From Acidilobaceae archaeon (GTDB lineage: Archaea; Thermoproteota; Thermoprotei_A; Sulfolobales; Acidilobaceae): a stretch of DNA of 32,880 bases. This document shows, one piece after another, positions 15,845 to 23,224 of the stretch. A program made the position numbers and the translations under genes. The first letter of the stretch is position 1; the number at the start of each line of letters is the position of its first letter. The notes under the pieces are model-generated. The model had not been told where the DNA came from. It was given only the letters and a program-made list of their open reading frames with translations, and did no database searches. The stretch lies in the NCBI GenBank assembly GCA_028276165.1, contig JAPYWV010000009.1:1-32880 (forward strand), in the 5' to 3' direction.

Positions 15845-16609
15845 ACGACCCTATACGATCTCAAGGGTAAAATCGCTATTGTAACGGGATCAGGGAGGGG
15901 AATTGGGAGGGCTATTGCTGTAAGACTCGCTAAGGAGGGTGTTAAGGTTGTTGTTAATGCTAAAAAAGGGTTGGAGGAGGTTCTTGAGACCGTCAAGCTT
16001 ATCGAGGAGGTTGGTGGTGAGGCTACGTATGTCTTAGCAGATGTAGGTACTAGGGATGGGTGTAGGATGCTTGTGAGTAGAGCTGTGGAGGTCTACGGTA
16101 GGCTTGATATACTCGTCAATAATGCGGGTGTAGGGCTCCTATCCTCCTTTGAGAGTCTAGATGATGGCATAATAGACAAGCATATATCTGCTGACTTTAA
16201 ATCCGTAATATACTGCTCCCAGGAGGCTGTACCCCATATGAGAGAGGGGGGTGTTATCGTTAATATCTCATCGTTAGCTGGTATGAAACCTATACCAGGT
16301 CTCTCCATATACAGTGCTATGAAGGCTGCCATCATACAGTTGACAAGGAGTATGGCGGTTGAGCTAGCGTCAAAAGGTATTAGGGTCTTCGGTGTAGCCC
16401 CGGGTTTTGTTAGGACAAGAATGGGGCTAAGCTATTTTAAAGCGTTAGGCCTAGATCCCGATGAGTGGGCTAGGAGGCACACTTTAACAGGGAGGCTTGT
16501 GGAGCCCGAGGAGGTTGCAGAGCTCGTAGTAGCACTTATAAGGATACCGTCTATAACGGGTGAGACGATAGTTATAGATGGAGGTGCGAGCATAGCGCCT
16601 CAACAGTAA
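15845..16609 (+). CDS. Short-chain dehydrogenase/reductase (SDR), apparent ACG start
   Basis: NAD(P)-dependent oxidoreductase of the classical SDR family, like 3-oxoacyl-ACP or alcohol/sugar dehydrogenases. Read from 15845 the protein is 254 residues, the normal length: LYDLKGKIAIVTGSGRGIGR carries TGxxxGIG (14-21), then NNAG (about 92-95), catalytic Ser (about 142), Tyr156 and Lys160 in YSAMK, and PGFVRT. The first conventional start in frame is TTG 15971, which would remove the whole nucleotide-binding motif. No ATG, GTG or TTG lies in frame between the TATA box and that codon. ACG 15845, six bases after GGGGGTGG, is the best candidate. Alternatives are a mutated start codon or a sequencing error. 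Substrate unknown. Confidence 0.8.
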   Translation, partial: TTLYDLKGKIAIVTGSGRGIGRAIAVRLAKEGVKVVVNAKKGLEEVLETVKLIEEVGGEATYVLADVGTRDGCRMLVSRAVEVYGRLDILVNNAGVGLLSSFESLDDGIIDKHISADFKSVIYCSQEAVPHMREGGVIVNISSLAGMKPIPGLSIYSAMKAAIIQLTRSMAVELASKGIRVFGVAPGFVRTRMGLSYFKALGLDPDEWARRHTLTGRLVEPEEVAELVVALIRIPSITGETIVIDGGASIAPQQ

Positions 16610-16611
16610 CC

Positions 16612-16626
16612 CGGGCTTCAAGCCCG
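16612..16626. repeat. Short perfect inverted repeat after the SDR gene
   Basis: CGGGCTT-C-AAGCCCG begins three bases after the SDR stop. A one-base loop is too tight for RNA, so an actual hairpin would open to a five-base loop. It may mark the transcript end or a protein-binding site. Confidence 0.4.
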
Positions 16627-16691
16627 CTCAGCAGGATTGTATTGAAGACTTTGTTCTAGGAAACATGGGGTTTCCCCGTTTTATATGAAAG

Positions 16692-16700
16692 GTTTATATA
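16692..16700 (+). promoter_or_regulatory. TATA box of the YkgJ-like gene
   Basis: GTTTATATA is a strong archaeal TATA box, 38 bases before ATG 16738, implying a short leader. Confidence 0.5.
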
Positions 16701-16737
16701 CTGGTACCTATGGAGTTTTGAAGGAGCTGGCTAGTGT

Positions 16738-17247
16738 ATGGGTAGGCTTGCTAGGTTGCTTGATTTCGTTAACTTCGGGGACATATGTAGGGGTTGTCAG
16801 GTTAACTGTTGCCGTAGGTTCTACGCAGTCCTCCTAGATGAGGAGGTCAAGGAGTTTAAGAGCGTAGCTAAGCGTATCAAGACAAGGTATGGTGTTGCCT
16901 ACACCCTAGGGGGCCCTGATGGTAGCGTATGCCCCTACCTTAGACATGATGGCCTATGCAGTATATACCCCAAGAGGCCCTTCGACTGCAGGCTATGGCC
17001 TCTCATGATACACTACGATGAGGAGAGAGACGAGTTTGTAATACACCTGGACATGGAGTGCCCCGCAGCTAGAGAGGGTAGGATACCGCAGGAGCTTCTA
17101 GATAGAATGCTCAAAACAGTGTTAAACGCGGGGCTTGACGAGAGGTGGGTTAAGAAGTTCACATCAACACCCTGGCATAAGAATTTAAAGGAAATAGCTA
17201 GGGTTAAAAGCCTTAAAGGAGGAGTGGTAAGCAACAGTAGTAAGTAG
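16738..17247 (+). CDS. YkgJ-family cysteine cluster protein
   Basis: Zinc or iron-chelating cysteine cluster protein, 169 residues. The N-terminal CRGCQVNCC (17-25) fits CxxCxxxCC. A second set follows in SVCPYLRHDGLCSIYPKRPFDCRLWP (about 62-87), the typical family core, and a further Cys in DMECPA. The fold is thought to bind Zn2+ or an Fe-S cluster; the biochemical role is not established. The C-terminal third is charged helix and there are no membrane segments. It has its own TATA box and is a single gene between the SDR and a convergent four-gene cluster. Confidence 0.85.
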   Translation: MGRLARLLDFVNFGDICRGCQVNCCRRFYAVLLDEEVKEFKSVAKRIKTRYGVAYTLGGPDGSVCPYLRHDGLCSIYPKRPFDCRLWPLMIHYDEERDEFVIHLDMECPAAREGRIPQELLDRMLKTVLNAGLDERWVKKFTSTPWHKNLKEIARVKSLKGGVVSNSSK

Positions 17248-17337
17248 CCACAAGCCACGGACACCCTTAAATTACCACACTAAACCTCCCACTTCCCCCA
17301 CTCTTCTTTAATCCACGTTAATGAAAGGATGGTAGGG

Positions 17338-17412
17338 TGTGCTCGCCCGACGCGCGCCCTAGCCTCATAGTGCTCCGCTCGGAGCTCTCGGCTAGGTGTC
17401 GCGGCCCCCACA
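17338..17412. ncRNA. Candidate structured RNA in a GC-rich gap
   Basis: Between two convergent genes lies a GC-rich block folding into stacked stems: CCTAGCC (17358-17364) with GGCTAGG (17390-17396), inside it GCTCCG-CT-CGGAGC (17372-17385), and outside it CGCG with CGCG and TGTG with CACA. On the minus strand a TATA-like CTTTTAAACC (about 17430-17440) is placed for a start near 17408; the plus strand has a weaker CTTTAAT near 17308. GC-rich islands in a moderate-GC hyperthermophile often mark RNA genes. No SRP, RNase P or clear box C/D motif was found. The rest of the gap (17248-17545) holds only a 7-bp hairpin at 17497-17520. Confidence 0.35.
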
Positions 17413-17545
17413 ATAGCATTTCGTGGTTTGGGTTTAAAAGCTTTAACGGTTGTTTACGCGACGTCCTCCACTACCGTTTAACATGTTGCTTTTGAAATCC
17501 ACCATACCCTACGGGTGGATGGCGTTGGGATCGCATCACGTTATC

Positions 17546-18532
17546 TTAGGATAGGCTGGATGCCGGTGTTAGGCTTGCTATTCGTGCTAGTGATTCCACT
17601 ACATGTCTCCCCATCGGTTTTCCTAACGTCTTCTCTGTTAACCTGCAGAAGGAGCATATGTTCTCCCTCGAAGGCATCCCGCATAGCTGGCATTTGGATG
17701 GTGTTGCGCCCAGCCCCTCCCCCTCTTTCCTTAACATTCTCAGTATGTTTCTGATTGCTGTTAGTTTAAAGCCTGGTGTTCTCCTCTCAAGTTTTTCAAT
17801 GTACTCTCTGCTCTCCACCTCGACAGCCCCTAGGTGTTTTAGGGGGCATTCTCCCGCTACGAAGCTTATATTCGAGGCTATAGCGTAGTTTAGAATGTTC
17901 TCCTCGTACACCTCGAATAGAGGTCTTATCCTTGTCACTGTCAAGCCCTCCACCCCCTTTGATACCGGGGTTAGCTTTGATAGCTCCTCCGTGTTAGAGG
18001 ATAGTATGTCTTTTAACATGTACACGAGCATATCGTCTAGATGGTGTCCTGTTGCTAGCACATCAGCCCCGAGTACTAGCGCTATGGCGTTTAAAACATA
18101 CCTTTTAACCAAGCCGCAGACACTACACGGGGGTCTCCCCGATAGCTTTGATAGATCTGGTACGCCTACGCCTAGGAGCTCCCCTAAATCCACCTTGATA
18201 CACCTTACATTGAGAACCCTACAGTTCTCCCAGAACACCCTTTCAGCTTCCTCAGAGTAGCCTGGGATACCTAGGTTTATGTGAACTGCTACTAGCTCAC
18301 CGTAGCCTATCTCCTCTCTACGTTTAACGAGTATGTGTAGTAGAGCAACACTATCCTTCCCGCCCGAGATTGCTACAACGAGTTTAGAACCCCTAGGTAT
18401 CATCTTGTACCTCTCAATGGTCCTCACAACCCTATCCTCTATGTACTCCAGGTAGTGATCCCTACAGAAGCCTCCTCTCACGTAGCTAACATAGTATGCT
18501 GCCCTGGAACCGCATTTAACGCATTTAACCAT
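17546..18532 (-). CDS. tRNA thiolation ATP-pyrophosphatase (NcsA/TtuA/Ctu1-like, TIGR00269 type)
   Basis: Probable tRNA 2-thiolation enzyme: it adenylates a uridine (wobble U34 or T54 in this family) before sulfur transfer. The 328 residues show an N-terminal zinc site (C4, C7, C23, H26), PP-loop SGGKDS (56-61), PPCSVCG with two cysteines near 135-138, GADVLATGHHLDDM, and a C-terminal zinc finger (CQLC...CSFC). This three-part layout is that of archaeal NcsA/TtuA proteins, in which the central cysteines hold a 4Fe-4S cluster. It is the last gene of a four-gene minus-strand cluster, 36 bases after a second ATP-pyrophosphatase, suggesting shared control of translation-factor modification. Confidence 0.88.
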   Translation of the reverse strand: MVKCVKCGSRAAYYVSYVRGGFCRDHYLEYIEDRVVRTIERYKMIPRGSKLVVAISGGKDSVALLHILVKRREEIGYGELVAVHINLGIPGYSEEAERVFWENCRVLNVRCIKVDLGELLGVGVPDLSKLSGRPPCSVCGLVKRYVLNAIALVLGADVLATGHHLDDMLVYMLKDILSSNTEELSKLTPVSKGVEGLTVTRIRPLFEVYEENILNYAIASNISFVAGECPLKHLGAVEVESREYIEKLERRTPGFKLTAIRNILRMLRKEGEGLGATPSKCQLCGMPSRENICSFCRLTEKTLGKPMGRHVVESLARIASLTPASSLS

Positions 18533-18568
18533 TACAAGCTCCCATCGTACCTGGATAGGGGGAGGTTC

Positions 18569-19303
18569 TTAAAGTTTAGTATCAACCACACCCTGCACTC
18601 TTATGCAATCCGAACCCTTACCTCCGAGCCACGCTCTCCTAACGATTAGCTTGTACTCGAACTCCCTAACCTTGACAACCACACCTTCAAGGCATATGGT
18701 CTGCTTGTAGTGTGGTGCATCGTACACTAGCGTTTCAGCCTCTCCACCCTCGAATGCCGGGTTGAAGCCGTAGATCTTCGAGAGCCTCACTATCTCCTCG
18801 ACCTCACCAAGCCCTACAGGCCTCCCTAGGAGCCTTGGGGGTAAGCCCATGGTGGTTATACTTGTTATCATGAACTTGAACCCCTCCCTCACAAGCATCC
18901 TAAGGTACTCCTCCTGGTTTAAACCCCAGAGTGGAGCGTAGACTTTAACACCTAGCTTGAGGGCTAAACGTTTAATCCTCTCCATCTGATACCTACTAGC
19001 TATAGCCCCTACCACTATGGTGTCGAACCCCGTTGTCCTCCACACCTCAGCTAGACTTGCCCCGAGCTCCTCAACCTCCCTCTCCTTCACACCGCTTACC
19101 GTGACGTTGTAAACTCTATCCCCTAACCCCATCGCCTCCGCTTGGAGCCCCGCAACACTAGTGTTTATGGAGTGGAACATCCAGCTATCCTCCCTCATCG
19201 GGTGGACTACCACTATGCATGCAACCTCAGCCCCCTCACCCATAGCCTTATACAATGCGTAGTTGCTATCCTTACCCCCTGATAGTAGAGCGCAGACCCT
19301 CAC
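18569..19303 (-). CDS. dph6: Diphthine-ammonia ligase-like ATP-pyrophosphatase (Dph6/DUF71)
   Basis: PP-loop ATPase of the DUF71 family; in eukaryotes and presumably archaea it amidates diphthine on elongation factor 2, the last step of diphthamide synthesis. In 244 residues: SGGKDSNYALYKA at the N terminus (8-20), GDRVYNVTVSG, TIVVGAIASRYQMERI in the middle, VYAPLWGLNQEEYLRML, and the family end motif NPAFEGGEAETLVYDAPHYK. The length fits the family. It starts four bases after the preceding small gene and is followed 36 bases later by the tRNA thiolation enzyme. Confidence 0.88.
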   Translation of the reverse strand: MRVCALLSGGKDSNYALYKAMGEGAEVACIVVVHPMREDSWMFHSINTSVAGLQAEAMGLGDRVYNVTVSGVKEREVEELGASLAEVWRTTGFDTIVVGAIASRYQMERIKRLALKLGVKVYAPLWGLNQEEYLRMLVREGFKFMITSITTMGLPPRLLGRPVGLGEVEEIVRLSKIYGFNPAFEGGEAETLVYDAPHYKQTICLEGVVVKVREFEYKLIVRRAWLGGKGSDCIRVQGVVDTKL

Positions 19304-19307
19304 TTTG

Positions 19308-19637
19308 CTACGCCCCTAGGAGCTTTGATACCTCAGCTAAGCATATCTCCCTAGCTTTAGCCAGAGACCCCCCCGCTGGGTCTTCATCAACTCTAACTAC
19401 GAGCTTTGCGTTGATAAGCTCCACCACATCACCTACTATTGATACTAGGGCTTCGCACAACCCTAGCTTGACGTAGCATAGGGTTACTTTACCCAACGAT
19501 AGGGTGTCGTGGCATACCGGGGGTTTGCTTAGCCTAGCGTAGAGGTCTACACTGTAGACCCTCTCAGCCCCGTAGTCGACCCTTAGGACTCTATAGTGTT
19601 TGTCGAAGAGCTCCTCTAAGACAGTGTAGCCGCTCAT
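19308..19637 (-). CDS. Unrecognised archaeal protein in the Dph6/thiolation cluster
   Basis: A 109-residue soluble protein with no family I recognise. It begins MSGYTVLEELFDKHYRVLRVDYG, has four cysteines spread through the centre, and ends in a helix. ATG 19637 is preferred: it lies five bases past the upstream stop, whereas the longer frame would start at 19697 inside the zinc-ribbon gene with 20 low-complexity residues. It sits between the zinc-ribbon gene and dph6 with gaps of five and four bases, so it is surely in the same operon and may act in translation-factor or tRNA modification. Confidence 0.7.
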   Translation of the reverse strand: MSGYTVLEELFDKHYRVLRVDYGAERVYSVDLYARLSKPPVCHDTLSLGKVTLCYVKLGLCEALVSIVGDVVELINAKLVVRVDEDPAGGSLAKAREICLAEVSKLLGA

Positions 19638-19642
19638 CAGGG

Positions 19643-19900
19643 TTAGGCCTCGACGAGGGGTGTTACCAGGGTTAGGGGTGTCTTGCAGTAGGGGCACGTG
19701 TATCTAACCTTCCTAGCACACGCTCTGCAGAAGTACGCCTCGTAGTCTTGAGCGCACCTCGGGCAAGCGTAGACTATGTGCTTCTTAGTCCTACCAACAC
19801 CCCCGGTTACATCAAGCCACATAGCGCATATCCTACACCTAACTGTAACCCAGCCTAGGTGGCCCATAGCGTTTATACCCTTAGCCATGCCAACTGTCAA
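19643..19900 (-). CDS. Zinc-ribbon protein with four CxxC pairs
   Basis: An 85-residue protein whose eight cysteines form four regular pairs: CRIC (22-25), CPRC (46-49), CRAC (58-61) and CPYC (69-72), enough for two zinc ribbons. Between them are short strands typical of rubredoxin-like knuckles. No DNA-binding helix or membrane segment. It leads the four-gene cluster ending in the tRNA thiolation gene, so an RNA- or protein-binding accessory role is plausible but unproven. Three methionines (1, 5, 12) could each be the start; none changes the zinc sites. Confidence 0.75.
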   Translation of the reverse strand: MTVGMAKGINAMGHLGWVTVRCRICAMWLDVTGGVGRTKKHIVYACPRCAQDYEAYFCRACARKVRYTCPYCKTPLTLVTPLVEA

Positions 19901-19997
19901 CCTTCAAACACCAGGTTCAACCTGGAGCCCGGGGTTCTTAAGCCTTAACATTAGCTTTAAAGGGCTTCACAAACCCCGGTGTACTCGGGGGTTTTGA

Positions 19998-20783
19998 TTG
20001 GTTTCACTTGTAAGAGCTCTTATAGCTGTCTTCGCCCTACTAACCCTAGTGTCGGCTACCGCCGGCTTGTGGGTCTACTACTCCCACATATCACCGTTGA
20101 AAGCTCTAGCATCCAAGCCTAGCATAGCCGATGTGCTGGATCTTGTTGAGAGCATGAGGTACACGATGGAGTTCGACGGGGAGGTGTGGATTGTAAACAT
20201 ATACAATGACCCTGGTAGGAGGAGTGGTGTCATCGAAGTCTATAGTGCTGGGTACGGGCAGCCAATAGCGGTTTACGAGTACAACTATACAAGGACAACA
20301 CTAACATGGCTTACTGTAACCAGGGAGGGTAACAGGACCCTACTAAACCCCCTAGACTACAATGAGGCTTTCGCAACAAACCTCAAGTTCACCCAAGCTG
20401 AGGATGGGACGGTGAAGAGCGTAGAACCGTTCCCTGGAATAGCACCACTATACGCTCTCACATACATAGGAAACGCGACACTAGTAGAGTGGAGTACATT
20501 CTACAGCATTAGAGGTGATAGAAGCCCACCACAATGGGTCCACATAGCTTTCGCGAAGGTGAGGGTAGAGGGTGGAGAGGCGAGGGGGGTGGAGGTGGTC
20601 ATCGAACCACAACCAACACCACTAACAGCGTACTTCAAATGGTATAGCGTGGGGGTTCACGCTAAGGTAGCAGCTATGAGCAGGATAGCCGTAGCGTGGG
20701 AGCTAACACTAACAATGACGAAGCCGACAGGAGAACAGTTAGAGGTGAGGATTAAACTTGAAAACCTAAAGCTTAGAACTTAG
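19998..20783 (+). CDS. Membrane-anchored extracytoplasmic protein, unrecognised
   Basis: A 261-residue protein with one N-terminal hydrophobic segment (about 5-28, ALIAVFALLTLVSATAGLWV) that would act as signal anchor, then an outward-facing domain rich in beta strands and aromatic residues. Several N-x-T sites (NYT, NRT, NAT) suggest glycosylation at the cell surface. No catalytic motif, cysteines or C-terminal anchor are seen. TTG 19998 is the first start after the diverging zinc-ribbon gene. I do not recognise the family. Confidence 0.7.
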   Translation: MVSLVRALIAVFALLTLVSATAGLWVYYSHISPLKALASKPSIADVLDLVESMRYTMEFDGEVWIVNIYNDPGRRSGVIEVYSAGYGQPIAVYEYNYTRTTLTWLTVTREGNRTLLNPLDYNEAFATNLKFTQAEDGTVKSVEPFPGIAPLYALTYIGNATLVEWSTFYSIRGDRSPPQWVHIAFAKVRVEGGEARGVEVVIEPQPTPLTAYFKWYSVGVHAKVAAMSRIAVAWELTLTMTKPTGEQLEVRIKLENLKLRT

Positions 20784-20897
20784 AGTACAACCGTAAAACC
20801 ATGTAGAACATACACCCAACCCCCCGTGGAACACGCGAACATGTGAACTCAAAAACACAGGTTAAACGGTAGTACTGAAGAAGGGAGGGTTGAGGGG

Positions 20898-21092
20898 ATG
20901 GAAGCGGAAACCTGGAAGCCCTACGAGAAGCTAGTAGTAGTAACATTCAAAATAGAGCCGTCAACACTAGCAAAACTAAACCAGCTAACATACAAGACGA
21001 GGAGGAGTAGAAGCGAGATAATAAGAGAGGCCATAATGGAGTACATGAGGAAGCTCTCGAAAAGCCTAGGAGAAGACATGGAAAGCTATTAA
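20898..21092 (+). CDS. Ribbon-helix-helix (CopG-like) transcription regulator
   Basis: A 64-residue DNA-binding protein with the RHH pattern: a strand (KLVVVTFKIEP), a first helix (STLAKLNQLTYKT) and a second helix (RSRSEIIREAIMEYMRKL). Such dimers bind DNA through the paired strands. ATG 20898 follows GAGGGG. No toxin gene is adjacent, so it is more likely a stand-alone repressor than an antitoxin. The targets are unknown; the ACATGT half-sites just upstream (20813 and 20839) could be self-binding sites, but this is weak. Confidence 0.8.
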   Translation: MEAETWKPYEKLVVVTFKIEPSTLAKLNQLTYKTRRSRSEIIREAIMEYMRKLSKSLGEDMESY

Positions 21093-21121
21093 ACCCCAGA
21101 CAACCACAGACAAAAAGGGTA

Positions 21122-21230
21122 GCCGCCGTAGCTCAGCCCTGGTAGAGCGCCGGACTCATACGGCCCCAACAAGCCTGAAGTCGGGGCCTGGGGGATCCGG
21201 AGGTCCCGGGTTCGAATCCCGGCGGCGGCA
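21122..21230 (+). tRNA. tRNA-Met (CAU, elongator) with a 34-base intron after position 37
   Basis: Acceptor GCCGCCG pairs with CGGCGGC (21223-21229). The anticodon CAT is at 21157-21159. Removing 21161-21194 restores the stem CCGGA/TCCGG with loop CTCATAA. The intron contains GGCCCC and GGGGCC able to form the helix of a bulge-helix-bulge motif. CCA is encoded at 21231-21233. Position 37/38 is the canonical archaeal intron site. The intron ends are placed by stem restoration and could shift by a base. Confidence 0.9.
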
Positions 21231-21233
21231 CCA

Positions 21234-21659
21234 CTATGCCGTGAATAAGCTAAGCTCCCCCTCCGCAGACCTAGCAGCTATCACGCCCTTCAGAGCGTCA
21301 ACAACATCCCTAACAGATATGACTCCAACAAGCCTACCCTCATCGTCTACAACAGGTAGGTGCCTAATCCTACGCTCGCTCATCACCATAGCGGCCTTCA
21401 AAATGCTATCAGACCCCTTCACCACAACAACATCCCTGGTCATAACACTACCTATGGGAGAGTCCAGGGGGAAGCCTTGAGCTACAAGCCTCAGCAAATC
21501 CCTCTCAGTAAAGATGCCGATAGGCCTTCCCACATCATCGACCACAACAACACTACCAATGGAGCTCTCGTACATAACCCTAACAGCATCCCTAACAGTA
21601 GTATTAATAGCAACGGTGACAGGAGGCCTCCTAACCAGATCTGAAACCCTAAGAGACAA
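21234..21659 (-). CDS. Tandem CBS-domain protein
   Basis: A 141-residue soluble protein made of two CBS domains (about 7-60 and 70-128), the unit that binds AMP, ATP or SAM to sense energy state. Typical motifs: VRDAVRVMYESSIGSVVVVDDVGRPIGIFTERDLLR, then AAMVMSERRIRHLPVVDDEGRLVGVISVRDVV. There is no enzyme or transporter domain, so it must act on a separate partner. TTG 21659 is the start. Its stop codon directly abuts the CCA of the convergent tRNA-Met gene with no gap. Confidence 0.92.
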   Translation of the reverse strand: MSLRVSDLVRRPPVTVAINTTVRDAVRVMYESSIGSVVVVDDVGRPIGIFTERDLLRLVAQGFPLDSPIGSVMTRDVVVVKGSDSILKAAMVMSERRIRHLPVVDDEGRLVGVISVRDVVDALKGVIAARSAEGELSLFTA

Positions 21660-21743
21660 ACCAGACCACCAGGATCTATGGAGAACGAGGGGAACCTAAT
21701 AAAACCCTTATAAGCCCCAAGCCTAGATAGAATATCTAACGGG

Positions 21744-21835
21744 GCCGCCGTAGCTCAGCTGGTAGACCGCCTGCGCGGGCCAAAAGCGCCGGCCTTGTAA
21801 GCCGGTGGTCGCGGGTTCAAATCCCGCCGGCGGCT
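21744..21835 (+). tRNA. tRNA-Thr (UGU) with a 19-base non-canonical intron in the D arm
   Basis: Acceptor GCCGCCG pairs with CGGCGGC (21828-21834). The anticodon loop CTTGTAA gives TGT (21796-21798). The T arm is GCGGG-TTCAAAT-CCCGC. CCA is encoded at 21836-21838. The D arm cannot form as it stands: GCTC must pair with GAGC, but 19 extra bases (about 21767-21785) interrupt it. Removing them restores GGTAGAGC and a normal cloverleaf. The insert can form CCGC-CTGC-GCGG, fitting a short bulge-helix-bulge. Ends may shift by one base (A at both sides). Confidence 0.9.
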
Positions 21836-21954
21836 CCACACAATAAATCCCACCAATCACTACAGACCAGCCTACCCTCATCCGTGCGACTGCACCTCCC
21901 CCGTTAGGCAACCTGGAACCCTGCCGTCGCCTAACCCCAGCCAGCTAGCACAGG

Positions 21955-22209
21955 CTACCTGCCGTCACGGAGCCTAAACCCGGTGCTCGGGGGCCGGGGT
22001 GGGAGGGGGCTTGCGTCGAGCACAAAGGTTTCATCCAACAAAACCCTGTTGACCGTCACCAGGCTAGGAGTGGTCGTGATCCTCGTCTCTTCCCGCGGGG
22101 TATCCTCAACATAGGGTATTGGAACGAAAGACGTGACTAACAGGACTACACCGGCAACCAAAAGTGTTACGCCGGCCATAGCGGTGGACGAGACTTGACT
22201 CAACCCCAA
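21955..22209 (-). CDS. Possible small membrane-anchored protein in the GC-rich block
   Basis: An 84-residue frame with one clear hydrophobic segment (AMAGVTLLVAGVVLLVTSF, about 10-29) followed by a polar, Pro/Thr-rich outward tail. TTG 22209 is the start. No homologue is recognised and codon signal is hard to judge in GC-rich DNA, so this is tentative. It is the only plausible gene in 21836-22397; a plus-strand frame across 22195-22398 is proline-rich and looks like noise. Confidence 0.35.
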   Translation of the reverse strand: MGLSQVSSTAMAGVTLLVAGVVLLVTSFVPIPYVEDTPREETRITTTPSLVTVNRVLLDETFVLDASPLPPRPPSTGFRLRDGR

Positions 22210-22397
22210 CTCAGGCCACCCACCGTACTGAGCCTCCAGAAGGCAACAGTCCTAAACCCCCACCCTGAGGGAGAGCCCCCGACGTCCAAGCGGGGGAAAC
22301 CCGAGGCCGGGCTCCGAACAGCAAAACCGGCGTTACCCTCAGTGAGCCCTCGATATCACCGCACTAGTTTAAAAGCGGTGGACCTAGGGGGGTTATA

Positions 22398-23051
22398 GTG
22401 GATGGGGAGGGTAGGGTTGTGTTGGAGTTCTCCACAGCGAGGAGGCTAGGGTTCTGGGGTTCTGTGGTCGGCTTGGCGGGCTACCTCCTCTCCTTTATAC
22501 CCGAACTCTACGCCCTAGGGTTTGTGCTGATACTGACGGGGGTTGTGCTCGTGCTCGTAGCCCTGTACGGCTTGTCGAAGGTCTACGGGGATAGGAGCAT
22601 ATTCTGGAACGCTCTGCTGGCCACAATAGCCGCTGGGCTCGCCGTGATCCTCACCTTCGCACTACTACTAGCGACGGTCGCGTTCGGCCTACTCGGGGTA
22701 GCTGTGGGCGGCGGCGTGGGGGGCCTGGTGGCGGCTCTAGGAGCCTTCATCACCGTATTCACGCTCCTAACCGTGGCCGCGGTCGCCTCAGCACTCCTAT
22801 GGTACAGGGCTCTCGCAACCCTCTCAGATAAATCGGGGGTCGAGCTATTCAGATGGTCCGCGATCCTCTACGTCACAAGCATAGCGTTGTACATCGCGGG
22901 GCTCCTGCTATCAATCATCCTGGTAGGCCTCATCCTACTATTCGCAGTCTCAATCATAGACCTGGTAGGCCTCATCCTCCTAGCCCTAGGCTTCTTAGAA
23001 CTGAAACCGCCAGCAACCCGGACACCCCCAGAGAGCACGAAACCCGCCTAG
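22398..23051 (+). CDS. DUF996-like multispanning membrane protein
   Basis: A 217-residue membrane protein with about five or six hydrophobic segments. It has the DUF996 layout: a first pair of helices, then LVLVALYGLSKVYGDRSIFWNALLATI, the cytoplasmic loop motif, a long glycine-rich pair, and LLWYRALATLSDKSGVELFRWSAILY. Function of the family is unknown. The gene is markedly GC-rich: the 60 bases 22681-22740 contain 45 G or C. A second member, of normal composition, lies at 29627-30277. GTG 22398 starts the frame. Confidence 0.7.
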   Translation: MDGEGRVVLEFSTARRLGFWGSVVGLAGYLLSFIPELYALGFVLILTGVVLVLVALYGLSKVYGDRSIFWNALLATIAAGLAVILTFALLLATVAFGLLGVAVGGGVGGLVAALGAFITVFTLLTVAAVASALLWYRALATLSDKSGVELFRWSAILYVTSIALYIAGLLLSIILVGLILLFAVSIIDLVGLILLALGFLELKPPATRTPPESTKPA

Positions 23052-23108
23052 AACCCCCGGCCCCGGGGAGCTCCTAGAGGGTGAGGAGATCGCACAGGCT
23101 GTGTGCAC

Positions 23109-23128
23109 GGGTGCATAGCTGTGCACCC
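23109..23128. repeat. Inverted repeat with GTGCAC motifs upstream of a small membrane gene
   Basis: GGGTGCA and TGCACCC enclose TAGCTG, and a further TGTGCAC lies just upstream (23102-23108), so GTGCA-type sites repeat about every 10-18 bases. It could be an operator for the gene at 23225. Nothing else is seen in 23052-23224. Confidence 0.4.
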
Positions 23129-23224
23129 CCTTCTCTCGTAGTTCGTACCCCACCTGCTAGGGTGGTGCTTGGCTTGATAACGGTTAAGCCTTGTAGTATG
23201 GGGGGTGGAGCGGAGGTGGTGTGA

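Noticed and set aside
15971-16609. SDR gene starting at TTG 15971
   Set aside because: It would lack the TGxxxGIG dinucleotide-binding motif, which is encoded intact just upstream in the same frame.
19638-19697. Longer N terminus for the unknown protein at 19308-19637
   Set aside because: The extra 20 codons lie inside the zinc-ribbon gene and give low-complexity sequence; the internal ATG sits just past that gene's stop.
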